DNA of 51,950 nt from a virus, in the IMG/VR virus record IMGVR_UViG_3300020578_000114, positions 1 to 51,950 of that record; one strand, 5' to 3'. This document shows, one piece after another, positions 27,619 to 36,876 of this stretch; position 1 is the first letter of the stretch, and the number at the start of each line of letters is the position of its first letter. The notes below the pieces were generated by a model. That model had not been told where the DNA came from. It did not search any database and worked only from the letters and a program-made list of their open reading frames with translations. Both the position numbers and the translations under genes were made by a program.

Positions 27619-28019
27619 CCGCGATCAAGATCTCCAGGCCCGGCGACACGTGGAACGGCGTCGCTTACACCTACTACAGCGACTCCAGGGAGTTCAGGAC
27701 GATCCTGGAGCTGAACCCGGGCTACGACATCCGGAGCTTCCCGGCCCCGGGCCTGCCGATGCAGATCTTCTCGCTCGGCAGTGGTATAACTACTACAGGC
27801 CCCTCGGCGGGTTCACTGATACAACCCGACGCAAACATCGACCTCCGAGCGGGCTCCCCGGCGAACACGACGCCGGAGAGTATATTCCCCTGGGACACTG
27901 TCGAGGCCTACGAGGCCCGGCAGGCGGACTACGTTCCAAGCGCGTTGGCCGAGGTGAACCGGCTCAACGGCTTCACGCTCGACACGAGTCAGGCGCTGAC
28001 GGGGAATCAGAGTGGTTGA
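27615..28019 (+). CDS. LysM-like tail protein
   Basis: Encodes 134 residues. The first 55 residues look like a LysM or P2 gpX-type domain (ISRPGDTWNGVAYTYYSDSR, TILELNPGYD, PAPGLPMQIF). This domain is common at the tail tip or baseplate and can bind peptidoglycan or help baseplate assembly. The rest is a Ser/Thr/Pro-rich linker and a short helix (FPWDTVEAYEARQADYVPSA). It is the last gene before the sheath. Confidence 0.65.
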   Translation: MTAIKISRPGDTWNGVAYTYYSDSREFRTILELNPGYDIRSFPAPGLPMQIFSLGSGITTTGPSAGSLIQPDANIDLRAGSPANTTPESIFPWDTVEAYEARQADYVPSALAEVNRLNGFTLDTSQALTGNQSG

Positions 28020-28070
28020 GCGCCCCTGCGGGGACCACGGGTGGACAGTCCGAAGCCACCAGTCGCTCAA
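28016..28070 (+). other. structured leader of the sheath gene (three-way junction)
   Basis: TTGAGCG (28016-28022, containing the previous stop) pairs with CGCTCAA (28064-28070). Inside are two hairpins, CCCC/GGGG (28023-28026/28030-28033) and GGTGG/CCACC (28040-28044/28056-28060). It ends 11 nt before the AAGGAG ribosome-binding site of the sheath gene. It may protect or regulate a highly expressed mRNA. Confidence 0.5.
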
Positions 28071-28097
28071 ACCCAAAAGAAGGAGTTAAAACTCTAA

Positions 28098-31000
28098 ATG
28101 GCCACCATCACCCTCGGAGGCGCCCGCGGCGGAACTCCGGGAACCTTCATCTACGAGGACGCCCGCGCCACGCGCACGGCAGCGGCCAGCTTCAACACCG
28201 TCTACATGTGTGTTGACGCGCCCGCGTCCGCCTCCGTGATCCGGTTCCCCTACAACCGCCCGGTCTTCGTCTCCAGCCTCAACGAGTACGAGAACCTGAT
28301 CGGCGAGCTGCCCACCAGCGGCCCCGAGCTGGACTCCTACTTCGCTGTGAAGGCCTTCTTCCAGCAGTGCACGATCGGCGACCTGCGCGTGACCCGCGTC
28401 GGCACCCCGACCAACATCGTCCGCATCGGCTTCGACCCCGCGGCCAACAAGGACAACGGCGCCTCCGCGCCCAGCTCCCTGAAGCGCGGCGACAAGGTCT
28501 ACATCAAGCTCGAGATCAACGGCATCGAGCTGGGCGCCAAGACGCCCGCCGGCGCGTGGCTCGGCGTCGAGGTGACGATCCCCGTCGACTACATCCCGGG
28601 CGACCAGGGCAACAACCTCAAGATCGCCAACGAGATCCGCGACACAGTCGCCCAGGCCCTCAAGGACAACGCTGACATCAGCGCCGGCGCCTTCATCCGC
28701 GTCGAGGACAGCATCGGCGAGATCTCCTACTTCGATCTGACCGGCCGCGTGTTCAACGCCCCCGTCGAGGTCGTCAACAGCAACAACATCACCGGCAACC
28801 AGTACATCCTGGCCTCCGCCGGCTACGCGATCTCCCAGGTCACCGAGTCCAACGAGACCGTCTTCGACTGGATCCAGACCGTCCGGACCGCGTTCAACGA
28901 CCCCCAGCTGCCCGCCGGCTACATGATCGCCCCCGCGGCGTTCAAGCAGTTCAAGAAGACGCAGCGCGTCAACCTCGGCCAGAGCATGGAAGAGGTCTGC
29001 AGCGACTTCCTGCACAAGTGGATGGCGCTGGTCGACTGCGGCCCGTTCGACGTCACCTCGATCAACGAGTACAAGGACTTCATCGAGCACGACCCCGCCA
29101 ACGGTTTCGGCCCCGGCGACGAGGTGCTGGTCGACAACGGCATCTACCTCTGGACCGACACGAGCCCGCAGCGGTTCACGGCGGCCAACTACGAGGCGAA
29201 CAACCCCGCGGCCTGCGCCAACTCGCTCTTCAGCACCGGCCAGCGCGTCGGCCTGAAGGACGACCAGCAGATCCTCGTCGGCGTGGCCGCCAACACGACG
29301 ACCGACGTGATCACCCTGGCCGAGGACTGGCCGGTCGACGCCCTCGGCACCGGCACGGCCATCGTGTTCGAGCTCGGCGACAACCCCGGCAACTCTCCCA
29401 CCCCGCCCCTCTACACTGACACCTTCACCGGTATCACCAACGAGGAGCTCCTGGGCGGCGGCTTCTTCGTGATCGCTAACGACGTCGACAACAGCCTCGA
29501 CGCCAACCAGATCCGCGTGGCCTCCAGCCGGACCCGCGCCTTCGCGAACACCGCGATCAACATCGTGACCGCCGGCACCCCGCAGGGCGGCGTGATGCTG
29601 AACGTGACCTACGCCGACCCGGCGTGGAAGTTCGAGGTGGAGATCAAGGGCAAGATCAGCGACCTCGTCGAGGCCGCCAACGGCGCGGACCCCGCCTCGT
29701 TCAACACCCTGCACATCCCCGCGACGTTCCAGGACCCCACCCAGACGTTCGAGTACAAGGCGATCACCCGCCAGATCACCGATCCCTCTGAGGCGATCGC
29801 GACCGGCGGCCTGAAGCTCCTGTACTTCAACGCGGGCGACGTGAACGCCGCCGCCGACCAGATCCTGCTGCCCGCCCACGGCTTCAGCACCGGCGACGCC
29901 GTCACGCTGTCCGTGATCCCGAGCGCCGTGGCCCCCGGCGGCCTGACCTCCGGCACCGAGTACTTCGTGATCGTCGTCGACGACAACACGATCGAGCTCG
30001 CGACGTCCCTGGCCAACGCCAACGCCGGCACCCAGCAGCCGATCGCCTCGGCCGGCACCGACTCCGCCACCGTGCTCAACCCCCTGGGCGCCCCCGCCCA
30101 GTGCGTCATCACGATCGGCGGCGACTGCATGTTCATGGTCGCCAACCACGACCTGCAGACCGCCGACAAGGTGTTCTTCGACGGCGACATCCTGTCCGGC
30201 ACCCCGGACTTCGTGTTCCGCGGCACGACCGACACCGCCACCACGGTGTACTTCGTCGAACGCGTCGACCGCAACATCTTCCGCCTCGCCCGCAGCTCCA
30301 GCGACCTGGCCTCCGGCGCCTTCGTGGACTTCCCCACGAGCGGCATCGCGACCAGCACGCCCACCCGCGTGTACAAGAAGCTGTCCTACGCGGTCTCCGG
30401 CGGCGGCTTCACCGACGCTGGCGTCCAGCGCTTCACGCGCGGCCGCAAGTACCAGCTGGACGTGAACCTGGCGGTCTACGGCGTCCGCGACGAGGCCAAC
30501 GTCCAGATCGTCAACGGCCAGACGGACCCCTACGGCGTCCTCTACACCGCTGACATCAGCACGGACATCCGCCTGTCCTACGCCGAGGTCCCCGGCACGA
30601 TCGACGTCTACAGCGTCTCCGCCGCGAACGTCAATGCGGGCACCGACACCATCACGGTGACCGCCCACGGCTACGTGACCGGCACCGAGGTCGTCGTCAA
30701 CACGGCGGCGCTCGCGACGCTGGCCGGCGGCCTGACCGACGCCGCGCGCTACTTCGTGATCAACACGGGCGCCAACACCTTCCAGCTGGCCGAGACGGCC
30801 GCCGACGCCGCGCTCGCGGTGGAGGTCCCCCTCACCAGCGCGGGCGTGGACAACGCGGCGGGCGTCGAGTTCACCGTGACCGCGGCGAGCAACCCGTTCA
30901 CCTTCGCCTACACCGAGGACGCTATCGCGAACCCTCTGAACGCGGCGATGGACTTCGCGGGCGACGAGAACTTCTACTGCGTCCCCCTGAGCGACGGCGG

Positions 31001-32015
31001 CGATCTGTACGGTGACGAGCTCACCAACACGATCCCCGACGTGTACATCCACACGGTGCTGCAGGTCAACACGACCTACACCCCGCTGTACGGCGCCCAG
31101 ATCGTCAACGAGTTCCTCGAGCCCGCCGGCGAAGTCCCCTCCACCCTGTGGAACTGGGAGTGCGTGAGCTCCGTCGACCTGATCGGCGAGGCACTGCGCG
31201 GCGTGAACAACGGCGGCATCCCGCAGGTCCGGACCCTCGAGGTCGGCATGGACAACCACAGCCGCCTCTTCGCCGAGTCCCAGTCGTACTTCACGACCCA
31301 GGGCTTCCTGGCGTACTACGCCCCGTACATCAAGAACGACGTCGAGTACTTCATCGCGCCGTCCTCGTACGTGGCTGGTCTCGCGCTCCGTCGCTACCGC
31401 GACACCGCAGCCGGCTTCAAGCTCCCGCCCGCAGGCGTGAAGTACAGCCTGGCCGGCGCCCGCGGCTGCCAGATCAACATCACGAGCGCCCAGCAGGAGG
31501 TCAGCAACCCCGCCGGCATGAACAGCCTGCGGCAGCTGCCCGGCTACAGCACCATCGACCCAGACACCGGCGAGATCTTCGGTCCCGTCTTCGTCTGGGG
31601 CAGCCGCACCCGCGTGAACCGCGGCAACGCGACCCAGGCGCTGTACCAGTTCGTGAACACGCGCGTGATCATGAACGTCATCTACCACACGCTGAAGCAG
31701 GCCTTCGACGGCCAGATCTTCAACGTGATCGACGGCCAGGCCGTGACGTTCAACCAGATCCGGGCCATCGCGTCGAACACCCTGTACGAGCAGTTCTACG
31801 TCCCCGGCGCGCTGTTCGGCGCGACGCCCGCCGACGCCTTCCAGGTGATCTGCGACGACCGGAACAACCCGCCCGGCAACCTCGACAACGGCTTCGTCAA
31901 CGTCAAGATCTACGTCGTGCCCGTGCCAACGCTCGAGCGCATCGAGATCGACCTCGTCCGGGTCGGCATCGGCAGCATCCCCGAGGTCCTGTCCCAGGAC
32001 GGCTTCGGCAGCTGA
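28098..32015 (+). CDS. contractile tail sheath protein, oversized
   Basis: Encodes 1305 residues, about twice the usual sheath size. The N-terminal 350 residues (ATITLGGARGGTPGTFIYED, VRTAFNDPQLPAGYMIAPAA) and the last 250 (VFVWGSRTRVNRGN, NTRVIMNVIYHTLKQAFDGQ) match the two ends of contractile-phage sheaths, which interlock subunits and drive DNA injection. In between, about residues 580-930, lie three related beta-rich modules. They are marked by PAHGFSTGDAVTLSV, NHDLQTADKVFFDG and TAHGYVTGTEVVVN, each followed by YFVI/YFVE and a LA-rich strand. These are probably surface decorations on the tail. An AAGGAG ribosome-binding site and a folded leader suggest strong expression. Confidence 0.88.
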   Translation: MATITLGGARGGTPGTFIYEDARATRTAAASFNTVYMCVDAPASASVIRFPYNRPVFVSSLNEYENLIGELPTSGPELDSYFAVKAFFQQCTIGDLRVTRVGTPTNIVRIGFDPAANKDNGASAPSSLKRGDKVYIKLEINGIELGAKTPAGAWLGVEVTIPVDYIPGDQGNNLKIANEIRDTVAQALKDNADISAGAFIRVEDSIGEISYFDLTGRVFNAPVEVVNSNNITGNQYILASAGYAISQVTESNETVFDWIQTVRTAFNDPQLPAGYMIAPAAFKQFKKTQRVNLGQSMEEVCSDFLHKWMALVDCGPFDVTSINEYKDFIEHDPANGFGPGDEVLVDNGIYLWTDTSPQRFTAANYEANNPAACANSLFSTGQRVGLKDDQQILVGVAANTTTDVITLAEDWPVDALGTGTAIVFELGDNPGNSPTPPLYTDTFTGITNEELLGGGFFVIANDVDNSLDANQIRVASSRTRAFANTAINIVTAGTPQGGVMLNVTYADPAWKFEVEIKGKISDLVEAANGADPASFNTLHIPATFQDPTQTFEYKAITRQITDPSEAIATGGLKLLYFNAGDVNAAADQILLPAHGFSTGDAVTLSVIPSAVAPGGLTSGTEYFVIVVDDNTIELATSLANANAGTQQPIASAGTDSATVLNPLGAPAQCVITIGGDCMFMVANHDLQTADKVFFDGDILSGTPDFVFRGTTDTATTVYFVERVDRNIFRLARSSSDLASGAFVDFPTSGIATSTPTRVYKKLSYAVSGGGFTDAGVQRFTRGRKYQLDVNLAVYGVRDEANVQIVNGQTDPYGVLYTADISTDIRLSYAEVPGTIDVYSVSAANVNAGTDTITVTAHGYVTGTEVVVNTAALATLAGGLTDAARYFVINTGANTFQLAETAADAALAVEVPLTSAGVDNAAGVEFTVTAASNPFTFAYTEDAIANPLNAAMDFAGDENFYCVPLSDGGDLYGDELTNTIPDVYIHTVLQVNTTYTPLYGAQIVNEFLEPAGEVPSTLWNWECVSSVDLIGEALRGVNNGGIPQVRTLEVGMDNHSRLFAESQSYFTTQGFLAYYAPYIKNDVEYFIAPSSYVAGLALRRYRDTAAGFKLPPAGVKYSLAGARGCQINITSAQQEVSNPAGMNSLRQLPGYSTIDPDTGEIFGPVFVWGSRTRVNRGNATQALYQFVNTRVIMNVIYHTLKQAFDGQIFNVIDGQAVTFNQIRAIASNTLYEQFYVPGALFGATPADAFQVICDDRNNPPGNLDNGFVNVKIYVVPVPTLERIEIDLVRVGIGSIPEVLSQDGFGS

Positions 32016-32033
32016 TCGAGGTAGGAGGCCCGC

Positions 32034-32327
32034 ATGCCCAAGGAGCTCATCGCTTTCGAGGTCGACGCGGGCCTCCGCCAATCGCTGGTGGAGGAGGCGC
32101 GCGGGCGCGGGGTCCGGTTCGAGGACCTGTGCCACGCCCTCCTCACCGTCGCCCTGGCCGACCACGGTCGGTCGGGGGTTAAAGAACGAGAGCCAGAGGT
32201 GCTCTCCTTCGCGTCGCTCGCCCTGCTGCGGGACGAGGTCAGGCGCGTCGAGATAGAGAGGCCGGAGGGGTGGAGGTCCACCCTGGCCCGCCTCAACTCC
32301 GAGATCTCAAGAAGGTTCCGCGTCTGA
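32034..32327 (+). CDS. hypothetical small virion-region protein
   Basis: Encodes 97 residues with a clear ribosome-binding site (GTAGGAGG). Helical and charged (AGLRQSLVEEARGRGVRFED, TLARLNSEISRRFRV). It lies between sheath and gp25-like genes. Its fold (short strand then helices) faintly resembles ribbon-helix-helix proteins. Family not recognised. Confidence 0.65.
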   Translation: MPKELIAFEVDAGLRQSLVEEARGRGVRFEDLCHALLTVALADHGRSGVKEREPEVLSFASLALLRDEVRRVEIERPEGWRSTLARLNSEISRRFRV

Positions 32328-32680
32328 TGGCGTTCATCCGAGGCCTGTCGTACCCCCTAGAGGTGGTCAACGGCCAAATCAAGCTGAGCGAGGACGAGGA
32401 CCTCGTCGCCGAGCACATCTACTCCGTGCTCGAGACCCGCCCGTACGAGAGAGTCATGAGGGCCGACTACGGACTGCAGGACCGCACGTTCGAGACGATG
32501 GACCCCGTCGCCATCAACGCGAAGATCACGACCGCGATCATCGAGCAGGTGGGCGGCGTGCAGGACCTGCGCGTCGAGGGCTCGTGGCAGAAGGGCGACT
32601 CGGGGCAGTACGGAGTAAGAATCACGTACAAGATCAACGGCGCCCCGCAGCCGCCGCTGACGCTCAGCCTGGTGATCTGA
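32327..32680 (+). CDS. baseplate wedge protein (gp25-like)
   Basis: Encodes 117 residues matching the GPW/gp25 family that links the sheath to the baseplate wedge. Evidence: SYPLEVVNGQIKLSEDEDLV, IYSVLETRPYERVMRADYGL (the conserved L-x-T-xx-GER-x-x-R-x-x-YG-like core) and NAKITTAIIEQVGGVQ. TGATG overlaps are present at both ends. In T4 gp25 nucleates sheath polymerisation. Confidence 0.88.
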   Translation: MAFIRGLSYPLEVVNGQIKLSEDEDLVAEHIYSVLETRPYERVMRADYGLQDRTFETMDPVAINAKITTAIIEQVGGVQDLRVEGSWQKGDSGQYGVRITYKINGAPQPPLTLSLVI

Positions 32681-34092
32681 TGGCAAAGAGATTCGCTATA
32701 CCTGCGGTCCCGAAGGGTGAGGTCGCCCAGTACTCGAGCGACCCGTACCTCTGGTCGATCGCCTACGGGCACATCCCCGTCGACGGCCGGACGGCCGGCA
32801 CGCTGGTGCGCCCGCAGGACGACCTCCTCATGCAGAAGGGGGGCGCCCAGGCGCTCAACATCTACCAGCGGCTGCTGTTCGACTCGAACGTGCAGGCCGC
32901 CTGGCTGAAGGTCTCGCAGGAGATCACGTCGCGCGAGCTGGTCGTCGAGGCGGCCTCCGAGCTCGCCGGCGACATGGCCGTGAAGGAGTTCGTCGAGGAG
33001 CAGCTCTGCGACCTACCGATGGACGAGATCTTCCGCGGGCTGCTCGAGGCGTACGTCACCGGCTTCTCGGTCGGGGAGGTCATGTGGCGCCGCACGGCGT
33101 CCGGCATCCGCGCCTACGACATCAGGATGCGCGACATCCGCCGCTTCCGCTTCGAGGAAAACGAGGACGCGGACATGGGCTTCTCCATGCGCATGGTGAC
33201 GCGCAAGGACATGTACCTGGGCGACGAGCTGCCGGCCCGCAAGTTCGTCGTGTTCCGCTACTGGGCGCAGGCCAACGGCGACCCGTACGGCTGCGGCCTC
33301 GGGCGCATCCTGTACCCGCTGGTGAAGTTCAAGCGCCGCGCGCTCGAGTCCCAGCTGCTCTACTCCGACCGCTTCGCCAACCCGACGGCCGTCGCGACCG
33401 CGCCGCTCTCCGCCACCACGCAGGAGATCGACACGCTGTACAACCACCTGTCGAACCTCTCGCAGGAGACCGCGCTGGTGCTGCCCGAGGGCTACAACCT
33501 CGAGTTCATCAACCCCGCCGGCTCGCCCGACACCTTTACTACGATCCGCGACTCCATCATCAAGGAGATCAACATGCTGATCACCGGGGAGGACGAGACG
33601 GGCAACGCCGACGCCGGCTCGCGCGCCTCGTCCGAGGTCGCCCTGCAGGTGCGCGAGGTGCGCGCCAAGGAAATGTCCGAGCTGATCTGCGAGACCCTCA
33701 ACGAGTCGCTCGTGCGCTGGATCGTCGACCTGAACTTCGGCACGTCCGTCGTGGCGCCCAAGATCCACCGCGACTTCAAGCTCGAGGAGGGCAGCAAGCT
33801 GACGATGACCGACGTCGGCACGATGATCGAGAAGGTCGGGTTCCGCCCGACCCGCGACTGGATCGAGGCGACCTACAAGGTCGAGCTCGAGGAGCCGGAG
33901 GAGACCGAGGCCCCTCCGGCCGTGGCCGAGGCGCCGGCAGAGCAGGCTCCGGCCGACAGCGGTCCGATGCAGGAGGGCCAGCCCGCACCGGAGATCCCGG
34001 CCGACGAGGCCGCGCCGGCGGGCGAGAGCGCCCCTGACGACGAGGAGCTCGACGCGCTGATCGACGAGATCTTCGGCAACGCCGCCGGGTAA
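32680..34092 (+). CDS. portal protein (Mu gp29/DUF935-like)
   Basis: Encodes 470 residues. The dodecameric ring at the capsid vertex for DNA entry and exit. The DUF935-type pattern is visible: YQRLLFDSNVQAAWLKVSQE, FRGLLEAYVTGFSVGEVMWR, the FVVFRYWAQANGDPYGCGLG segment and the LEFINPAGSPDTF...LITGEDETG region. The last 70 residues are Pro/Ala/Glu-rich and probably disordered, ending in a short acidic helix (EELDALIDEIFGNAAG). The stop codon TAA is also part of a TAAAAC box for the next gene. Finding it right after a gp25-like gene, away from the terminase, is unusual. Confidence 0.88.
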   Translation: MAKRFAIPAVPKGEVAQYSSDPYLWSIAYGHIPVDGRTAGTLVRPQDDLLMQKGGAQALNIYQRLLFDSNVQAAWLKVSQEITSRELVVEAASELAGDMAVKEFVEEQLCDLPMDEIFRGLLEAYVTGFSVGEVMWRRTASGIRAYDIRMRDIRRFRFEENEDADMGFSMRMVTRKDMYLGDELPARKFVVFRYWAQANGDPYGCGLGRILYPLVKFKRRALESQLLYSDRFANPTAVATAPLSATTQEIDTLYNHLSNLSQETALVLPEGYNLEFINPAGSPDTFTTIRDSIIKEINMLITGEDETGNADAGSRASSEVALQVREVRAKEMSELICETLNESLVRWIVDLNFGTSVVAPKIHRDFKLEEGSKLTMTDVGTMIEKVGFRPTRDWIEATYKVELEEPEETEAPPAVAEAPAEQAPADSGPMQEGQPAPEIPADEAAPAGESAPDDEELDALIDEIFGNAAG

Positions 34093-34095
34093 AAC
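34087..34095 (+). promoter_or_regulatory. GGGTAAAAC motif before protease/scaffold gene (class B)
   Basis: TAAAAC at 34090-34095 overlaps the portal stop codon and ends 24 nt before ATG 34120. Confidence 0.4.
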
Positions 34096-34119
34096 GTTAC
34101 GAGGCTGTCCCAGCTGACG

Positions 34120-36084
34120 ATGATCAAGGAAGTCCACATCTTCAAGGCCGGGACGCAGACCTCGGCCCAGGGGATCACGCGCGAGTTCACCAAGGGTGAC
34201 CTCAAGCAGATCGCCGAGTCATACAAGCCCGAAGTCCACGAGGCCCCGATACGCATCGGCCACGAGGACAACGACAAGGTCCCCGCCTGGGGCTGGGTGA
34301 AGGGCGTCAAGGTGAAGGGGGACGACCTCTTCGCCGAGGTGGACTTCTCGCCCATGGCCGAGGAGTACATCAAGAACGGCCTGTACAAGAAGGTCAGCGC
34401 GTCCTTCTACTCGCCCGACTCCAAGATCAACCCGGAGCCCGGCAACTGGTCCCTGCGCCACGTAGCGCTTCTGGGGGCCCAGCCGCCGGCCGTGAAGGGC
34501 CTCAAAGGCTTCGCCTACGAGGAGAACGGCGACGGAGTCCTGGACTTCGCCGTCGCAACCCTGTCCCCGGAAGCCGTGTTCGACGACGAGCTCGGCCCCA
34601 CGCTCAAGCGCGACGTAGGTCCGCTGGAGCTCCTTAAAGAAAAACTCGAAGAGGCCCGTTCACAAATGACAGCCGAACAGCAATCCGCGGCACCCGAGCA
34701 GGAGCTCGAGGCGGCAGCGCCAGTAGAAGAGACCGCCACCCCCGCCCAGGGCGAGGAGTTCGGCGAGAAGCCCGCCTTCCTGATGAAGGGCAAGAAGGTC
34801 AAGGGCGAGAAGATGGGCGAGGAGGGCGACGACGAGGAGGAGGACGACGACACCGTCATGTCCGCCGAGATGGAGGGCAAGGACCTCCCCGAGGCCCTCA
34901 AGAAGAACGCCGCCAAGAAGATGGCCAAGAAGCGCGGGATCTCCGAGGAGGAGGCCATGGGCGAGAAGGGCATGGAGTACGGCTCCTGCGGCACTAAGAA
35001 GGGCATGAACTACGAGGAGGAGGACTCCGAGGACCACCAGGAGGTCGAGGAGGCTGACGGCGAGGGCCCAGTGGCGTCCAAGGTCAAGAAGGACGCCAAG
35101 TCCGGCGCCGCCATGCAGGAGGACGAGGACAAGTTCGAGGAGCCCACGATGGAGGACTCCAAGAAGAAGCGCGGCTCCGACGGCCTCAACACGACCGACG
35201 CGGGCGTGAAGGAGACCGAGGGCGGCCCGGGCGGCCTGGTCCGCACGCGCTCCACCTCCAAGGGCGTCAACCTGGGCTTCGAGGAGCCTGACGAGCTCGA
35301 GGACGACGACGAGCAGCACGCCGAGGACTCCGATCCTTACACCAAGCGCGCCTCCGTCGGCAAGCCCGGCGCGGGCAGCGAGACCGGCCGCGGCAAGACC
35401 GCCAAGCACGCCGAGACGAAGGGCTACCCAGACGGCGAGGGCAAGGGCGCGGCCAAGGGCTCCCACGCGGAGATCAAGGGCTTCGACGGCGAGACGGCCA
35501 AGGACGGCTCCCAGGAGGCCGATCGCAAGAAGGTCGGCAAGGCCAAGGAGGTCAAGGGCTATCCCGACAAGATGACCGCCCTGTCCAACGGCGGCGGCCA
35601 GGGCAAGCAGGTCAAGGGCGGTAAGGTCCGCGTGATGGCCGTCAACCACGCCGAGGCCGAGGACAAGCTGTCCGCGATGCTGGCGCGGCTCGAAGAACTC
35701 GAGGCCGCTAACGCCCGCCTCCGCGAGCAGGCCGAGTTCGCCGAGCGCCAGGCCAACCGCATGCGCCTCGAGCAGTTCGCGGAGGGCCTGTACGAGTCCG
35801 GCAAGCTGACCGACGCCGTCGTGTCGCAGGACGAGCTGGTGGACTACATGGAGGGGCTGGAGTACGGCACTCTCGAGTTCGCCGAGGGCGAGTCCGCGGC
35901 CACCCCGCTGATGAAGATCCTGGGCAACCTGCCCTCGCAGGTCTGCTTCGAGGAGCTCGCCGGCGGCGAGGTCGTGGTCCGCGACGAGGACCTCGACCCC
36001 CACGAGCGCGCTCTGAAGCTCGCCAAGGAGGAGGGTATCGAGTACGCCGAGGCGCTGAAGGCCGTCCTCTTCTCGGCGGGCTGA
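34120..36084 (+). CDS. Mu I-like prohead protease fused to scaffold
   Basis: Encodes 654 residues in three parts. Residues 1-140 are the Mu-like protease I domain (APIRIGHEDNDKVPAWGWVK, YKKVSASFYSPD, GNWSLRHVALLGAQPPAVKG). Residues about 180-500 are highly charged, Lys/Glu/Gly-rich and repetitive (several KGYPD and ETKG-type units), presumably disordered scaffold. Residues 500-654 hold a coiled coil (LSAMLARLEELEAANARLRE) and a conserved-looking end. In Mu the scaffold is also made alone from an internal start. ATG 34666 (TAEQQSAAPEQELEA), after a GAAGAGG stretch, is a candidate here. The protease would cut the scaffold during head maturation. Confidence 0.85.
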   Translation: MIKEVHIFKAGTQTSAQGITREFTKGDLKQIAESYKPEVHEAPIRIGHEDNDKVPAWGWVKGVKVKGDDLFAEVDFSPMAEEYIKNGLYKKVSASFYSPDSKINPEPGNWSLRHVALLGAQPPAVKGLKGFAYEENGDGVLDFAVATLSPEAVFDDELGPTLKRDVGPLELLKEKLEEARSQMTAEQQSAAPEQELEAAAPVEETATPAQGEEFGEKPAFLMKGKKVKGEKMGEEGDDEEEDDDTVMSAEMEGKDLPEALKKNAAKKMAKKRGISEEEAMGEKGMEYGSCGTKKGMNYEEEDSEDHQEVEEADGEGPVASKVKKDAKSGAAMQEDEDKFEEPTMEDSKKKRGSDGLNTTDAGVKETEGGPGGLVRTRSTSKGVNLGFEEPDELEDDDEQHAEDSDPYTKRASVGKPGAGSETGRGKTAKHAETKGYPDGEGKGAAKGSHAEIKGFDGETAKDGSQEADRKKVGKAKEVKGYPDKMTALSNGGGQGKQVKGGKVRVMAVNHAEAEDKLSAMLARLEELEAANARLREQAEFAERQANRMRLEQFAEGLYESGKLTDAVVSQDELVDYMEGLEYGTLEFAEGESAATPLMKILGNLPSQVCFEELAGGEVVVRDEDLDPHERALKLAKEEGIEYAEALKAVLFSAG

Positions 36085-36088
36085 CGCG

Positions 36089-36808
36089 ATGGAGCTCCTG
36101 ACTTTCATCGGTCAGGCGGCCAGGCGCAAGGACGACTACATCGAGCGCGCTGACGACCTGGCCGAATCCACCGGCTCCCTCGACAAGCTCGAGGAGGAGA
36201 TGAACGGGAGGGCCGACGCGCTCTCCCGCAAGCTCAACGCCGGCAAGATAACCTTCGCGGAGTTCCAGAGGGCGGTTGCCGAGGACACGCTGGTGAGCTC
36301 GCTCGCCGCCGTCAAGCTCGGCTACGGCAAGAGCTCGCCCCTGACCGACTCGACCTACGCCGAGACGATGGGCGTGATGCAGTACCTCTGGGGGTTCTTC
36401 GAGGACATTAAAAGGGCGTTGTCCGAGGGTAAAATCAAGTACGGCTCGGCCGAGCAAGACTTTGCTGACGCCGAGGAGATAGAGGACGACATCCTCGACG
36501 AGATCCCAGAGTCCGCCCTATCACCTACTCCTGGCGCCTCCACCCCCGCCACTTGGGGCGGGCTGAGAGAGCGCCTGAAGCGCTACCTAGTGACACCGGC
36601 GTACCGGTGGTACAACGCTGGCCGGATGGCGCTCATGCTGGAGCTAGGGTCCCGGGAGATGCGCCGGGTGGCTCGCCGCGACAAGCGGACGTGCCCTGAC
36701 TGCATCGGATACGATTCCGCCGGCTGGCAACCGATAGGCAGCCTGCCGCTCCCCGGCACACGTTGTCGGTGTCACGACCGCTGCAGGTGCGTGCTAGAAT
36801 TCCGCTAG
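36089..36808 (+). CDS. minor head protein (Mu gpF-like)
   Basis: Encodes 239 residues. The C-terminal part has the head-morphogenesis pattern: YRWYNAGRMALMLELGSREMRR, then CPDCIGYDSAGWQPIG and PLPGTRCRCHDRCRC. The CxxC...CxCxxxCxC cluster corresponds to the metal-binding HxNCRC-like end of Mu gpF/SPP1 gp7 relatives. The N-terminal half is helical. It follows the protease/scaffold by 4 nt. It likely sits inside the capsid near the portal and may guide DNA ejection. Confidence 0.8.
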   Translation: MELLTFIGQAARRKDDYIERADDLAESTGSLDKLEEEMNGRADALSRKLNAGKITFAEFQRAVAEDTLVSSLAAVKLGYGKSSPLTDSTYAETMGVMQYLWGFFEDIKRALSEGKIKYGSAEQDFADAEEIEDDILDEIPESALSPTPGASTPATWGGLRERLKRYLVTPAYRWYNAGRMALMLELGSREMRRVARRDKRTCPDCIGYDSAGWQPIGSLPLPGTRCRCHDRCRCVLEFR

Positions 36809-36810
36809 CG

Positions 36811-36876
36811 GGTAAATCGTAACAAAGGAAACCCCCCTGACCGGGGCCATATTGAATTCCACTCGCCAACTATAAA
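36811..36876 (+). promoter_or_regulatory. GGGTAAATC motif and leader of the decoration gene
   Basis: GCGGGTAAATCG (TAAATC 36813-36818) and, closer to the gene, A/T-rich ATATTGAATTCC and TATAAA just before ATG 36877. There is no Shine-Dalgarno sequence. The 66-nt leader contains a CCCCCCTGACCGGGG inverted repeat. Confidence 0.4.

Noticed and set aside
28086-32165. 1359-codon open frame on the minus strand opposite the sheath gene
   Set aside because: It is a shadow of GC-rich codon bias: low-complexity Val/Asp/Arg/Gly repeats, no recognisable domain, and exact overlap with a clear sheath protein on the plus strand.
32584-32679. N-terminal extension of the portal gene upstream of ATG 32680
   Set aside because: The extra codons read the gp25-like gene out of frame; TGATG coupling at 32680 is far more plausible.
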